DNA of 61,325 nt from an uncultured Candidatus Actinomarina sp. (GTDB lineage: Bacteria; Actinomycetota; Acidimicrobiia; Actinomarinales; Actinomarinaceae): NCBI GenBank assembly GCA_902626065.1, contig CACODT010000007.1, forward strand, positions 1-61,325. The letters run 5' to 3'. A model generated the notes under the pieces. That model searched no databases. It had not been told where the DNA came from and was given only the letters and a program-made list of their open reading frames with translations. Positions 26,992 through 36,790 of the stretch are shown here, piece after piece. The translations under genes and the position numbers were made by a program. Positions within the stretch are counted from its first letter, which is position 1. Every line of letters starts with the position of its first letter.

Positions 26992-27738
26992 ATGCAAAAT
27001 TCAAGATATCAAAAAACCGAAAAATTTTACGAAATACCAGTTTTCGTTGCAGTTGTTTTATTAATACCTGTAATAATTATTGAATATAGAAATACAGAAC
27101 TAAAAGAATTTGCTAATTATCTCAATTGGGCAATATGGATTGTATTTCTATTGGAATACGTTCATTTATTAATTCTTTCTGAAAACAAAAAAGAATATAT
27201 TTTGAATCACAAGTTGGAACTTTTTATCGTTCTCGGCTCTATACCTTTTGTCCCTCAAGGATTCGAATCTTCTAGATTTTTACGTTTTGTTAGACTCCCA
27301 AGACTTCTAAGAGTATTACAGCTATTTAGACTTGCAGTCGTTGTTGCAAAATTTGGTTCAGATATAAAAGCTATTTTTAATAGCAGGGGACTTAGATCAA
27401 TTGTTTATGCAACTATATTCTTAATAATTTTCTTTGGCTTTCTTTTCTTTGTTTCTGAACCAGAAGTCGAAACTTTTAGTGATGGAATATGGTGGGCTTT
27501 AGTGACAATAACAACTGTTGGCTATGGAGATATAACTCCTTACACAACACTTGGAAGAATTGTTGCAAGCTCTCTTATGATTTTAGGTATTGGATTTATA
27601 GCAACAATCACAGCAACTGTATCTGCTTATTTTCTATCGAATTTTGGAGAGAAACAAACTACTCTTGATGATGTTCTAGCAAAGCTTGAAAAAATTGAAA
27701 ATGAAATCGAAAAGATAAAGGAAGATAAAAATGAATGA
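26992..27738 (+). CDS. voltage-gated potassium channel family protein
   Basis: This 248-residue six-helix cation channel has the selectivity filter TTVGYGDITPY (pore loop before the last helix). An arginine-rich S4-like helix (RFLRFVRLPRLLRVLQLFRLA) points to voltage sensing. The C-terminal tail (TLDDVLAKLEKIENEIEKIKED) is a short coiled coil, probably for tetramer assembly; no RCK/TrkA-N domain is attached. It ends in TGA, an ordinary stop, overlapping the next start by 8 bases. Confidence 0.9.
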   Translation: MQNSRYQKTEKFYEIPVFVAVVLLIPVIIIEYRNTELKEFANYLNWAIWIVFLLEYVHLLILSENKKEYILNHKLELFIVLGSIPFVPQGFESSRFLRFVRLPRLLRVLQLFRLAVVVAKFGSDIKAIFNSRGLRSIVYATIFLIIFFGFLFFVSEPEVETFSDGIWWALVTITTVGYGDITPYTTLGRIVASSLMILGIGFIATITATVSAYFLSNFGEKQTTLDDVLAKLEKIENEIEKIKEDKNE

Positions 27739-29419
27739 AGCACTTAATAAATTAGCAGTTGATTTTTTTGAAAATTCTCTAAATTCTTCACCGACATCTG
27801 CAATTATGCGTGGCTATACAGAATATTTTGATCAGATTGAAGAACTCACGGAAGCTCGTTTTGATCAAAATTTACAAGACTTAAATAATTTTGATAAAAG
27901 ATTGAGTGAAATTAATTTTGATGAATTATCTAACAAGGAAAAAGTCACATTTGGTATGTTAGAGTACGCTTTTACCTCAAACAAAGATTCATTACTTGAT
28001 AGAAGTTGGGAGTTTGGAGCTGGTGTATCTGGCTTCACAGGTTATTTAATTGATTACAATCAACAAATGTTCATTCCTGATTTGGAATCTGCTGATCTTT
28101 TATTAAAGAGATTAGAACTATACAATCAGTTTTTTAATCAGATATCTAAAGTTCAAAAAAAAGGTTTAGATGAAAACAGGGTTGCAACTGAAAGAAACTT
28201 ATTAAGAACAATTGATCAAATAGAAAGTTATCTAAAAACTTCATTAGAAAATGACCCTCTTCTCTTGGTAAATTTTTCTTCCGAAGTATCTCAAGGAGAT
28301 TTGAATGATTGGAAAGACAAAGCCAAATTAATTATTGAGAGCAATGTCAGACCAAGTGTTAATTTGTATCTTGAACAACTCAAAACAGAGCATTTACCAA
28401 AGGGTAGATCTGATACGAATCCAGGAATAATGTGGATTGAAGGTGGCGAGGATATTTATTTAAGAAGCTTAAGAAAATTTACAGGAAATAAGGACATTAG
28501 TGTTAAAGAAGTTCATGAAGTAGGTTTATCTGAAATTGAAAGATTAAAAAAAGAATTTTTTGAAATTGGAAAAAATGTTTTTGAAGACGTAACAACCCCA
28601 GAAGAAGTACTTTATAAAATGCAGACCGAACCATCAATGAGGTATGAAAGCAAAGAACAAATGCTTCAGATGGCAGAAGATATTATTGAGAGGGCCTATA
28701 AACCCTTGGCTGACTGGTTTACAGTATTTCCAAAAGCACCGTGTAATGTATTACCTGTGCCTGAAGAATCAGAAAAACATGCTCCGCCAGCATACTACTA
28801 TTCACCATTACCAGATGGCTCAAGAGACGGAACATACTTTTTAAATACATATAAGCCAGAAACAAAAAGCATCTTTGAGGCTGAGTCTGTAGCTTTTCAT
28901 GAGGCTATACCAGGACATCATCTTGATAGAACAATTGCAGTAGAGCTCAAAGATGTACCCGATTTTCAAAAATATGTAGCTTCTACAGCATTTGTGGAAG
29001 GGTGGGGATTATATTCTGAACAATTGGCAAACGAAATGGGTTTATATTCAAATGATATACAACAACTCGGAAGATTAGGAAATGATGCCTGGAGAGCATG
29101 CCGTCTTGTATTAGACACAGGAATGCATGGTTTAGGTTGGTCAAGAGACGAGGCTATTGAATTCTTTAGAGCAAACTCACCTATTGAAGAAATAAATTCA
29201 AATATAGAAACTGATAGGTATATTGCCTGGCCAGGACAAGCTTGTGCATACAAGATGGGCCAGCTAAAAATTGAGGAATTAAGAGAAAAAGCTGAAAAAG
29301 AAATTGGAAAAAAATTTGATATTAGATTTTTTCACGATGAAGTCTTATGTGATGGAGGGATAACTCTACCCATCTTAGAAGATAAGATTAATAATTTTAT
29401 TGAAAAATATAAAAGCTAG
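27731..29419 (+). CDS. DUF885 family metallopeptidase-like protein
   Basis: This 562-residue DUF885 protein has the zinc motif HEAIPGHHLD, a glutamate-rich FVEGWGLYSEQLANEMG that supplies the third ligand region, and the late YIAWPGQACAYKMGQLKI. These are the family's conserved blocks. Members look like gluzincin-type carboxy- or dipeptidases, but few are characterised. No signal peptide is seen, so it is probably cytoplasmic. It overlaps the potassium channel gene by 8 bases. Confidence 0.88.
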   Translation: MNEALNKLAVDFFENSLNSSPTSAIMRGYTEYFDQIEELTEARFDQNLQDLNNFDKRLSEINFDELSNKEKVTFGMLEYAFTSNKDSLLDRSWEFGAGVSGFTGYLIDYNQQMFIPDLESADLLLKRLELYNQFFNQISKVQKKGLDENRVATERNLLRTIDQIESYLKTSLENDPLLLVNFSSEVSQGDLNDWKDKAKLIIESNVRPSVNLYLEQLKTEHLPKGRSDTNPGIMWIEGGEDIYLRSLRKFTGNKDISVKEVHEVGLSEIERLKKEFFEIGKNVFEDVTTPEEVLYKMQTEPSMRYESKEQMLQMAEDIIERAYKPLADWFTVFPKAPCNVLPVPEESEKHAPPAYYYSPLPDGSRDGTYFLNTYKPETKSIFEAESVAFHEAIPGHHLDRTIAVELKDVPDFQKYVASTAFVEGWGLYSEQLANEMGLYSNDIQQLGRLGNDAWRACRLVLDTGMHGLGWSRDEAIEFFRANSPIEEINSNIETDRYIAWPGQACAYKMGQLKIEELREKAEKEIGKKFDIRFFHDEVLCDGGITLPILEDKINNFIEKYKS

Positions 29420-29424
29420 TGTAT

Positions 29425-29811
29425 TTAATTTTTTCTGAGATCTTTGTTTGATTTCTTAACAATTTCATTTTTATAACTTTTATGAATCTCTTTTTCAGAT
29501 TTGCTTCTTTTGTTTTTTTCTAATTTAATATCTTCTTTAAGTGTTTCAATTTCAATTTGCAAATCTGAGATTCTATCCCTCATTTCATAAATTATTTTTA
29601 TTCCATCTAAGTTGATACCTCTTTGTGAGAGATTTTGTATCTGTATAAGTTTATCTATGTCTTCTTGTGAGTAACGTCTTGTTCCACCACCAGTTCGATA
29701 TGGTTTTATTAAACCTTTTTCTTCGTATGTTCTTATAGTTTGTGGATGAATTCCAGATAGCGTTGAGGCAACAGAAATAAAATATATTGCTTTTGAACTT
29801 TCATTACTCAT
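29425..29811 (-). CDS. hspR: HspR, MerR-family heat-shock repressor
   Basis: This 128-residue MerR-type regulator represses the dnaK operon in Actinobacteria, using DnaK as co-repressor. The winged-helix part reads FISVASTLSGIHPQTIRTYEEKGLIKPYRTGGGTRRYSQEDIDKL, followed by LSQRGINLDGIKIIYEM and a charged coiled coil. The start at ATG 29811 is chosen because AAGGAA lies eight bases upstream; a longer reading from 29844 has no such site. Position as last gene of dnaK-grpE-dnaJ-hspR is the actinobacterial signature. Its start overlaps dnaJ by 8 bases. Confidence 0.92.
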   Translation of the reverse strand: MSNESSKAIYFISVASTLSGIHPQTIRTYEEKGLIKPYRTGGGTRRYSQEDIDKLIQIQNLSQRGINLDGIKIIYEMRDRISDLQIEIETLKEDIKLEKNKRSKSEKEIHKSYKNEIVKKSNKDLRKN

Positions 29812-30889
29812 ATAGATAGTTCCTTGGGGAATCACCAGATTCAAACTGTTCTTTGTATTTCTCTAGGTGTTTTTTAGCTGATCTAGAAAGATTTGTTGGA
29901 GCAACAATTGTGGTTTTTACATATAAATCTCCGGATCTCCTTCCTTGAGGTTTAATTCCCTCACCTCTAACTTTAAATGTCTTACCACTCGCAGTACCTG
30001 ATGGAATTTTAAGTGTTACAGAATTATCCAGCGTTGGAATTTTTATTGAAGTACCAAGGGCAGCCTCAGTAAACAAAATAGGAATTTCGAGTATTAGGTC
30101 GCTTCCATTTCTTTTGAAAAATTTATGAGGTTCAACATTTACTTGAACAAGAAGATCACCATCAGGACCTCCTGAGCTTCCAGGACCTCCATAGCCCCTT
30201 AATCTAATTACTGTACCATTATCAACACCCGCAGGAACTTTAACCTTAATTGTCTCATTTTTGATCACAAAGCCATTTGCTCTACATCGCTTACACTGTT
30301 TGTCAATAACATTTCCTTGACCCCTACATGCTTGACATGGCTGGGAAAATGAGAAGAATCCTTGATTAGATGCTGTTTGGCCAGATCCTTTACAAATATT
30401 GCAAACATGATATGAATTACCATTCTCAGATCCGTTTCCCCTACAATCTTCACACACAACTTCTTTTCTTAATGGAACATTTGTATCCAATCCTGATGCT
30501 GCGTCGTTGAAAGACACATTTATATTTGTTTGATAGCTCTGTCCTTTTCTTCTTGATGCACCACCAAACCCAAATATATCTCCAAAATTTCCAAATATAT
30601 CTCCGAGATCATCTACGTTAAAGTTTCCACCACCACTGAAACCTGAAAAACCAGAAGCACCCATTGCTCTCACCTGGTCATATTCTTGTCTTTTACTTGC
30701 GTCTGTTAGAACAGAACTTGCTTCAGAAATATCCTTAAACCTTTTTTCAGCTTCCTTATCATTCGGGTTTAAGTCTGGATGATTTTCTCGGGCTAGCTTT
30801 TTATAAGCTTTTTTAATTTCACTTATATCTGCATTTTCGCTTACACCAAGAACGGCATAAAAGTCTTTCTCTATCCAGTCTCTATTCAC
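29804..30889 (-). CDS. dnaJ: chaperone DnaJ
   Basis: This 361-residue Hsp40 has an N-terminal J domain with HPD at 37-39 and a Gly/Phe-rich linker (about 75-110). A zinc-finger domain follows with four CxxCxG-type repeats (CEDCRGNG, CNICKGSG, CQACRGQG, CKRCRANG). The C-terminal substrate-binding domains carry GDLLVQVNVEPHKFF. The J-domain start WIEKDFYAVLGVSENA is like actinobacterial DnaJ1. It overlaps grpE by 8 bases and hspR by 8 bases. Confidence 0.96.
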   Translation of the reverse strand: MNRDWIEKDFYAVLGVSENADISEIKKAYKKLARENHPDLNPNDKEAEKRFKDISEASSVLTDASKRQEYDQVRAMGASGFSGFSGGGNFNVDDLGDIFGNFGDIFGFGGASRRKGQSYQTNINVSFNDAASGLDTNVPLRKEVVCEDCRGNGSENGNSYHVCNICKGSGQTASNQGFFSFSQPCQACRGQGNVIDKQCKRCRANGFVIKNETIKVKVPAGVDNGTVIRLRGYGGPGSSGGPDGDLLVQVNVEPHKFFKRNGSDLILEIPILFTEAALGTSIKIPTLDNSVTLKIPSGTASGKTFKVRGEGIKPQGRRSGDLYVKTTIVAPTNLSRSAKKHLEKYKEQFESGDSPRNYLYE

Positions 30890-31355
30890 TTTTTACTCTT
30901 ACCATTGATGGCCTTAGGAGTTTTTCTTGTAAGGTATAACCTTTTCTTAAAACTTCTTCAATAGTTTGAGTTTCTCCATCTCCAGTGTGCTCTACAGCTT
31001 CATGAAAGTTCGGATCAAATGTCTCTCCAACACCTGGAACCTCAGTTATTTGAAGTTCAGTCATGAATTCTTGAAGAAATTTATATAAAGATTCTATTTC
31101 TTCAGTTTTATTTTTTTGATTTATGACAATTTCAAAGTTGTCTATTAGTGGAAATAAACTATTTACAAATAAAGCAATAAAGTTGAATGAAGCAGATTCT
31201 TTTTCTTTCTCAATTCTTTTTTTAAAGTTCTCAAAATCCGCCGCTAGCCTTAAATAGTCATCTTTGATTTTTTCGTATTGATCAAGTGTTACAGTATTAT
31301 TTTCTTTATTTTCTTCTAACTCTTCAGATGAAGAACCATCATCTTTATTATTCAT
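30882..31355 (-). CDS. grpE: nucleotide exchange factor GrpE
   Basis: This 157-residue exchange factor for DnaK has an acidic N-terminus ([11 protein letters not shown]), a long coiled coil with [21 protein letters not shown], and a C-terminal beta domain [16 protein letters not shown] ... [20 protein letters not shown]. All fit GrpE. It overlaps both dnaK and dnaJ by 8 bases, so the four chaperone genes are translated as a coupled block. Confidence 0.95.
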   Translation of the reverse strand: MNNKDDGSSSEELEENKENNTVTLDQYEKIKDDYLRLAADFENFKKRIEKEKESASFNFIALFVNSLFPLIDNFEIVINQKNKTEEIESLYKFLQEFMTELQITEVPGVGETFDPNFHEAVEHTGDGETQTIEEVLRKGYTLQEKLLRPSMVRVKSE

Positions 31356-33156
31356 CTTCTTCTACAACTTCACCCTCAACAACATCTTCTTCTTCGTTTT
31401 GGTCTGAAGTCTTTTGTTGTTGAGCTTCAGCATATAGTTTTTCGGCAAATGACTGACTTGATTTTGTTAATTCATCGATTCCATTTCGTATTTCTTCAGT
31501 TGAAGCCTCTTCATTTTCAAGGATTTTAGAAAGCTTTTCTTTACTGTCAGTTATTGTTTTAATTTCTTCCTCAGTAGCTTTATCCTTGTTTTCTTCAAGC
31601 ATTTTTTCGGTGGAAGTTATTAGTCCTTCGCCTAAATTTCTTGTCTCTACCTGCTCTTTCTTTTTTGCATCTTCATTAGCATGGGTTTCAGCATCTTTGA
31701 TCATTCTATCAATCTCATCTTCTTCAAGAGCAGTACCACCAGTGATAGTAATTGCCTGTTCCTTGCCTGTTCCTAAATCTTTTGCATTTACATTGACAAT
31801 ACCATTAGCATCTATGTCAAAAGTTACCTCGATCTGAGGAATACCTTGTTTAGCTGAAGGAATATCGGTAAGTGTAAATTTCCCAAGAGATTTATTTCCA
31901 GTTGCCATCTCTCTTTCTCCTTGCAACACATGTATTTCTACTTGTGTTTGATTGTCTTCAGCAGTTGTAAATGTTTCAGATCTCTTTGTTGGTATAGTTG
32001 TATTTCTTTCAATCATCTTGGTCATTATTCCACCTTTAGTTTCTACACCAAGTGTTAACGGTGTAACGTCAAGAAGCAATACATCTTTCACGTCACCTTT
32101 TAGTACACCAGCTTGAATAGCTGCACCTGAAGCAACAACTTCATCTGGGTTCACTCCTTTGTGAGGATCTTTACCAGTAAGGGTTTTTACCATTGCTTGA
32201 ATTGAAGGCATTCTTGTTGATCCTCCTACTAAAATTACATGTTCAATATCGGATATTGATAACCCTGCATCTTTTATTGCATTAGTTACTGGCTCTTTTG
32301 TTTTTTCAACAAGATCACTAGTAATTTTCTCAAATTCGCTTCTTGATAGTTTTTCAAGTAAGTGTTGAGGTCCAGAGTCATCAGCAGTAATGAAGGGAAG
32401 GTTTATTTCAGTTTCACTTGTTGAAGATAACTCAATTTTTGCTTTCTCAGCACCTTCTTTTATTCTTTGCATTGCCATTTTGTCAGATGAAATATCGATG
32501 CCTGTAGAAGATTTAAATTTATCAACAAGCCAGTTCATAATTCTTTCATCCCAATCATCTCCACCAAGTTTTGAGTCACCAGAAGTTGATTTGACCTCAA
32601 AAACACCTTCAGATATTTCCAATACGGAAACATCAAATGTTCCACCACCTAGGTCATACACCAATATTTTTTGATCTTCACTATTTTCAAGACCATAAGC
32701 TAGTGAGGCTGCTGTTGGTTCATTAATTATCCTTAATACATTAAGACCGGCAATTTGACCGGCTTCTTTTGTAGCTTGTCTTTCTGCATCATTAAAATAT
32801 GCAGGAACAGTAATAACTGCTTCAGTTACGTCTTCACCAATATAGCTTTCAGCATCCCTTTTTAGTTTTTGGAGTATTCTCGCTGATACCTCTTGAGGCG
32901 TATAATCTTTGTTTTCAAAATTTTGTTTCCAGTTCGTTCCAACTTCCCTTTTAATAGATCTGACTGTGTTATCGGGATTTGTAATAGCTTGCCTTTTTGC
33001 GAGTTCACCAACGAGAACTTCATTATTTTTAAAGGCAACTATTGATGGAGTTGTTCTATTTCCTTCTGCATTTGTAATTACGGTTGGTTCACCACCTTCC
33101 AATACAGCAACTACGCTGTTTGTGGTTCCTAAGTCGATTCCTACTGCTTTACCCAT
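31348..33156 (-). CDS. dnaK: chaperone DnaK (Hsp70)
   Basis: This 602-residue Hsp70 has [15 protein letters not shown] at the N-terminus, [46 protein letters not shown], the linker [16 protein letters not shown], and a substrate-binding and lid region ending in an acidic [15 protein letters not shown] tail. It folds nascent and stressed proteins and probably serves as HspR co-repressor. It is second in the operon, 17 bases after the small zinc-finger gene. Confidence 0.98.
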   Translation of the reverse strand: MGKAVGIDLGTTNSVVAVLEGGEPTVITNAEGNRTTPSIVAFKNNEVLVGELAKRQAITNPDNTVRSIKREVGTNWKQNFENKDYTPQEVSARILQKLKRDAESYIGEDVTEAVITVPAYFNDAERQATKEAGQIAGLNVLRIINEPTAASLAYGLENSEDQKILVYDLGGGTFDVSVLEISEGVFEVKSTSGDSKLGGDDWDERIMNWLVDKFKSSTGIDISSDKMAMQRIKEGAEKAKIELSSTSETEINLPFITADDSGPQHLLEKLSRSEFEKITSDLVEKTKEPVTNAIKDAGLSISDIEHVILVGGSTRMPSIQAMVKTLTGKDPHKGVNPDEVVASGAAIQAGVLKGDVKDVLLLDVTPLTLGVETKGGIMTKMIERNTTIPTKRSETFTTAEDNQTQVEIHVLQGEREMATGNKSLGKFTLTDIPSAKQGIPQIEVTFDIDANGIVNVNAKDLGTGKEQAITITGGTALEEDEIDRMIKDAETHANEDAKKKEQVETRNLGEGLITSTEKMLEENKDKATEEEIKTITDSKEKLSKILENEEASTEEIRNGIDELTKSSQSFAEKLYAEAQQQKTSDQNEEEDVVEGEVVEEDE

Positions 33157-33173
33157 AATTTTTCCTTTCTAGA

Positions 33174-33377
33174 TTAAATTTGAGGCTCTTGTTCTCTTGG
33201 AAGATGTCCTCTTACTCTTGGATAGGAGATTGGAGCGTGTAAAAAGCAATATTTTTTCTTGTTATAAACGCTTATGACTGTTTCACATGAATCAAATTCA
33301 CAAACTCTTCCAGACGTATATTTTTTTGAACGCCTAACACCAGGTTTAACTGTAGAGGCTGTCAATGTTCCACTCAT
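33174..33377 (-). CDS. small zinc-finger protein, paralogue 2 (leads the dnaK operon)
   Basis: This 67-residue paralogue of the protein at 11616-11810 has the same C-x4-C-x12-C-x2-H site in GRVCEFDSCETVISVYNK and the conserved HAPISYPRVRGH tail. It precedes dnaK by 17 bases on the same strand and has an AAAGGA ribosome site, so it is probably the first gene of the heat-shock operon. A 24-bp perfect palindrome lies 35-58 bases upstream of its start. The name and function are unknown. Zinc binding and a regulatory or RNA/DNA-binding role are inferred from the motif and basic charge. Confidence 0.75.
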   Translation of the reverse strand: MSGTLTASTVKPGVRRSKKYTSGRVCEFDSCETVISVYNKKKYCFLHAPISYPRVRGHLPREQEPQI

Positions 33378-33411
33378 AATGTCCTTTCAATCTTAGTTTA
33401 TAATTATATAT

Positions 33412-33435
33412 AATCTAAGTATATATACTTAGATT
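33412..33435. promoter_or_regulatory. 24-bp perfect palindrome, HspR (HAIR-like) operator candidate
   Basis: The half-site AATCTAAGTATA is followed directly by its exact reverse complement TATACTTAGATT. The inner CTAAGT-N6-ACTTAG resembles a reduced, AT-shifted form of the HAIR element bound by HspR (CTTGAGT-N7-ACTCAAG). It lies in the 158-base divergent gap between the chaperone operon and proC. A minus-strand TATAAT-like -10 (about 33402-33408) would put the palindrome over the -35 region, as expected for a repressor. Apart from this and AT-rich runs the gap shows nothing else. Confidence 0.55.
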
Positions 33436-33535
33436 TATATATAATATAATATATCCTTTTTTTTATGTAAACTATTTTTTAATTTTTTCTTTAAAATTGA
33501 TACTTTTAGATTCGTTCTTTGGTTGATATCATTAA

Positions 33536-34324
33536 ATGATGACTGACATAAACCTCCATATTATTGGGCTTGGTAATCTTGGACAATCTTTTTTAAACGG
33601 TTTTAACAATATTGATCATGGATTCAACATTTATTTATATGAAGAAAATAGTCAAGTTGTCAATAATTTAAATACAACATATGAAATTCAAGAAAGTATT
33701 AATGAAATTGATGATGGTGTGGTTCTATTATGTATAAAACCAAATGATTTAAATAGTTTTATAAATTTAACTAAGTCAAAAATATCTTCTGGAGTTCTTA
33801 TTGCTAGTCCTATTGCTGGAACAACAATAAGTCATTATGAAAATAATTTTGAAAATAAAATTATTAGATTGATGCCTAATTTGTCAATCAGTAATAATTC
33901 AGGGTTCATTCCTTTCACCAAAAATTATGAAGAGGATTATCTTGGTTTTATATCAAAACTTAATCTCCTTGGGGAGACACATGAGTATTCAGAGGATCTT
34001 TTTGACATTATCACAGCAATTTTTGGTAGTGGACCAGCTTGGTATTTTGAATTATCTTCAAAAATAACAGATTCAGCGGTAAATTTAGGAATGAAAAAAG
34101 AAGATGCAAAATTAATTGTTCAAAAATTAATGCTGTCTTTACCATCTCTTGTTGGAAATAATGATTTCGATCAAGTTGTTAATAATATTAAATCACCTAA
34201 TGGCACAACTGAAGCTGGCCTGAACTCTCTTGCTAATGACTCATTTGATAAAGTAATATTTAATGCAATTGAATCAGCTGTAAATCGTTCAATCGAAATT
34301 TCAAAAGATACTGACGATGAATAA
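33536..34324 (+). CDS. proC: pyrroline-5-carboxylate reductase family protein
   Basis: This 262-residue NAD(P)H-dependent reductase makes proline from pyrroline-5-carboxylate. The Rossmann start IIGLGNLGQSFLNGF, VVLLCIKPNDL, IIRLMPNLSISNNSG, the substrate loop FGSGPAWYFEL and the family signature block with SPNGTTEAGLNSL are present. It is a little divergent and lacks the usual VTSPGG spelling (KSPNGTT instead). Two adjacent ATG codons (33536, 33539) could start it. The end overlaps the next gene by 8 bases. Confidence 0.85.
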   Translation: MMTDINLHIIGLGNLGQSFLNGFNNIDHGFNIYLYEENSQVVNNLNTTYEIQESINEIDDGVVLLCIKPNDLNSFINLTKSKISSGVLIASPIAGTTISHYENNFENKIIRLMPNLSISNNSGFIPFTKNYEEDYLGFISKLNLLGETHEYSEDLFDIITAIFGSGPAWYFELSSKITDSAVNLGMKKEDAKLIVQKLMLSLPSLVGNNDFDQVVNNIKSPNGTTEAGLNSLANDSFDKVIFNAIESAVNRSIEISKDTDDE

Positions 34325-36476
34325 TGGTAAGCCAACAAAACAGGTCAATGACTACGTTTTACTATTTTCTGCTGGGGCTGCCCTATCAGTAGTCTTCTTA
34401 TGGTTAGCTAGTTACATTTTTCCAGAAGGAGAAATAATTGGGGGAAGAAGAGTTTTTGAAAATATTCCGAAATCAATTCAATATATTTTTTATATCCTTA
34501 GTGCTTCATCAATATTTATTTGTGGGTACTTATTTTCTTTACGAGCAAAAAATTGGTCAAGAGGTGTTGAAGAAAAAAGAAAAGTAAAACTATCAAAGAG
34601 AATTAATAGTTTTTTTGATGGCATACTTATGAGAACTACGCTTAGGTTTAAAGCTGCAGGACTAATGCATTCTATGATTTATCTAGGTTTTCTTGGTTTG
34701 TTTGCAGGGACCATAACCCTAGAGGTACACCATCTTATGCCTCCTTCCTTAAAATTTCTTCAGGGCACAACATATATTGTTTATTCTTTTTTGCTTGAAC
34801 TTGCTTCCTTACTTTATTTAGCTGGGTTAGCTTGGGCTTTCTACAGGAGGATATTTGGAACTGAGGATCGAATCAAAACAAAAACAAAGATGGATGATTA
34901 TCTAACATTAACTTTATTAGCTTTTATGGGTATTTCTGGACTGACAACTGAAGCTGGCAGAATTCTTGTTGAACAATTTCCAGATTATGAAAAGTGGAGT
35001 TTTATTGGATATTTCATTGCGACACTGCTTCCTTTTGAAAACGGTATTCTGTTTCATAGAATTTCATGGATTCTTCACACATTGAGTTTCTTTGTCTTTC
35101 TAATTGTTCTTCCACAATCAAAATTAAGACACATTATTACTTCACCAACAAATATGTTTTTAAGTCCAAAGGACAGACCTAAAGGTGCGATGAAAGATAT
35201 AGGAAATCTAATGGAGGCTGAAGATATTGAAACAGTTGGAGCTGAACTAATAGAAAACTTTACTTGGAAACAACTTCTAGATCTTGATGCATGTACGATC
35301 TGTGGACGATGTACATCTGTTTGTCCAGCTAATCTCACCGGGAAACCATTAGATCCAAGAGAAATAATATTAAAAGTAGGACAAGTGATGTCAGAAAGTG
35401 GGAATCCCTCAGTACCTACTACTGTATCAACACCAGTCGATCTCAAAGTAAAATCAGCTAGCGTTTTTGACAGAATAACACCTGAAGAGCTTTGGGCATG
35501 TACATCATGCAAAGCGTGTGATGAAATATGTCCTGTAAATATTGAAATCTTAGACAAGATACTTGATATGAGAAGATTCCTAGCATTAATGGCCTCCGAC
35601 TTCCCATCTGAATTAGGAAAGGCTTATGTTGCAATGGAGAATTCTTCTAATCCTTGGGGCGCGTCCCAGGAAGATAGAATGAAATGGACAGATGATCTGG
35701 AATTTGAAGTACCACTATTAGATGAAAAAAACAAAGAAGAAATTGACTATCTATATTGGATTGGTTGCGCAGGTGCTTTTGATGACAGAAATGTTCCAGT
35801 CACAAAAGCTGTAGCTACATTGTTAAGAAGAGCTGGCGTATCATATGCTGTTCTTGGTCCAAAAGAAGTTTGTACAGGTGATTCAGCAAGAAGAACAGGA
35901 AATGAATTTGTTTTTCAACAGCTTGCTATTCAAAATATTGAGACAATGAAAAACCTTGATGTTAAAAAAGTGATAACACAATGCCCTCACTGTTTCAATA
36001 CAATAGCAAATGAGTATCCACAGTTAGGAGGAAATTTTGAAGTTATTCACCATAGTCAACTACTTACCGAACTCGTGCAATCTGGGCAAATTGAAGTTGG
36101 CACAAGTGATAAGCCTCATGTGATAACATATCATGATTCTTGCTACCTAGGAAGGCATAATGACATATACACGGCACCCAGAGAAATAGTTGGATCGATC
36201 GGAGGAATAGAGATAAGAGAAATGAAAAGGCAAGGAACAAAAAGTTTTTGTTGTGGAGCTGGTGGTGGACGTATGTGGATGGAAGAAGCAACCGGTAAAA
36301 AAGTAAATATTGAAAGAGTAGAAGAAGCATTAGAAACTGGAGCCAATGAGGTAGCTGTAGCATGTCCATTTTGCTACATAATGATGGATGACGGCATGAA
36401 AGAGCTTGGACAGGGTGACAACGTGAGAGTTAGAGACGTGTCATTAATTCTGTTGGATAATTTAAGAAAAGATTAA
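34317..36476 (+). CDS. EtfD-like membrane iron-sulfur oxidoreductase (ETF:quinone)
   Basis: This 719-residue protein has an N-terminal NarI-like domain of about six membrane helices, then two 4Fe-4S motifs (CTICGRCTSVCPAN and CTSCKACDEICPVN). Two CCG heterodisulfide-reductase domains follow (CAGAFDDR ... VCTGDSARRTGN and HDSCYLGRHND ... CCGAGGGRMWMEE). This is the architecture of mycobacterial EtfD (Rv0338c), which passes electrons from ETF, reduced by acyl-CoA dehydrogenases, to the quinone pool. That role fits the acyl-CoA dehydrogenase at 45605 and the glyoxylate genes. It overlaps proC by 8 bases and the convergent small membrane gene by 4. Confidence 0.88.
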   Translation: MNNGKPTKQVNDYVLLFSAGAALSVVFLWLASYIFPEGEIIGGRRVFENIPKSIQYIFYILSASSIFICGYLFSLRAKNWSRGVEEKRKVKLSKRINSFFDGILMRTTLRFKAAGLMHSMIYLGFLGLFAGTITLEVHHLMPPSLKFLQGTTYIVYSFLLELASLLYLAGLAWAFYRRIFGTEDRIKTKTKMDDYLTLTLLAFMGISGLTTEAGRILVEQFPDYEKWSFIGYFIATLLPFENGILFHRISWILHTLSFFVFLIVLPQSKLRHIITSPTNMFLSPKDRPKGAMKDIGNLMEAEDIETVGAELIENFTWKQLLDLDACTICGRCTSVCPANLTGKPLDPREIILKVGQVMSESGNPSVPTTVSTPVDLKVKSASVFDRITPEELWACTSCKACDEICPVNIEILDKILDMRRFLALMASDFPSELGKAYVAMENSSNPWGASQEDRMKWTDDLEFEVPLLDEKNKEEIDYLYWIGCAGAFDDRNVPVTKAVATLLRRAGVSYAVLGPKEVCTGDSARRTGNEFVFQQLAIQNIETMKNLDVKKVITQCPHCFNTIANEYPQLGGNFEVIHHSQLLTELVQSGQIEVGTSDKPHVITYHDSCYLGRHNDIYTAPREIVGSIGGIEIREMKRQGTKSFCCGAGGGRMWMEEATGKKVNIERVEEALETGANEVAVACPFCYIMMDDGMKELGQGDNVRVRDVSLILLDNLRKD

Positions 36477-36790
36477 AGATTTTTTCCTAAAAAAAACTTT
36501 TTTATGTCACCCTTTGCATTATTTAGACTGTAAATAACATAAATTGCTGTAGTTAAATTTCCTAGAACAATTAAAAAAATTATCCAAAATATTGCGGGTA
36601 AAGAATTCTCTTTATAAATTATCCAAATTCCAGTAAGTATAAAACCTGAATATAAGTCAACTAGCGAAACTACCCCCCAAGGAAGTGTTGGTAATATAGA
36701 ATCAAAAAGCGATACTTGATTTTGTGCCCAAAGTATTGTCGACACCATAGCTATAGTTATGAGATAGGCTATTACTTTTGTTATAGTCAT
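36473..36790 (-). CDS. small three-TM membrane protein (DUF1475-like)
   Basis: This 105-residue protein has three hydrophobic helices (VIAYLITIAMVSTILWA, VDLYSGFILTGIWIIY, AIFWIIFLIVLGNLTTAIYVIYSL) and a short basic tail. The LPWGVVSLVDLYSGF and GNLTTAIYVIY blocks resemble DUF1475-type proteins; I hold that assignment loosely. The function is unknown. It converges on the EtfD-like gene with a 4-base overlap. Confidence 0.65.
   Translation of the reverse strand: MTITKVIAYLITIAMVSTILWAQNQVSLFDSILPTLPWGVVSLVDLYSGFILTGIWIIYKENSLPAIFWIIFLIVLGNLTTAIYVIYSLNNAKGDIKKFFLGKNL

Noticed and set aside
27736-27738. General reassignment of UGA as a sense codon
   Set aside because: UGA is used as an ordinary stop here and in the selenoprotein gene itself, so only the two context-marked codons are recoded.
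35075-35557. 160-residue antisense frame inside the EtfD-like gene
   Set aside because: It lies wholly opposite a strongly conserved gene with clear iron-sulfur motifs and has no ribosome site or family pattern.
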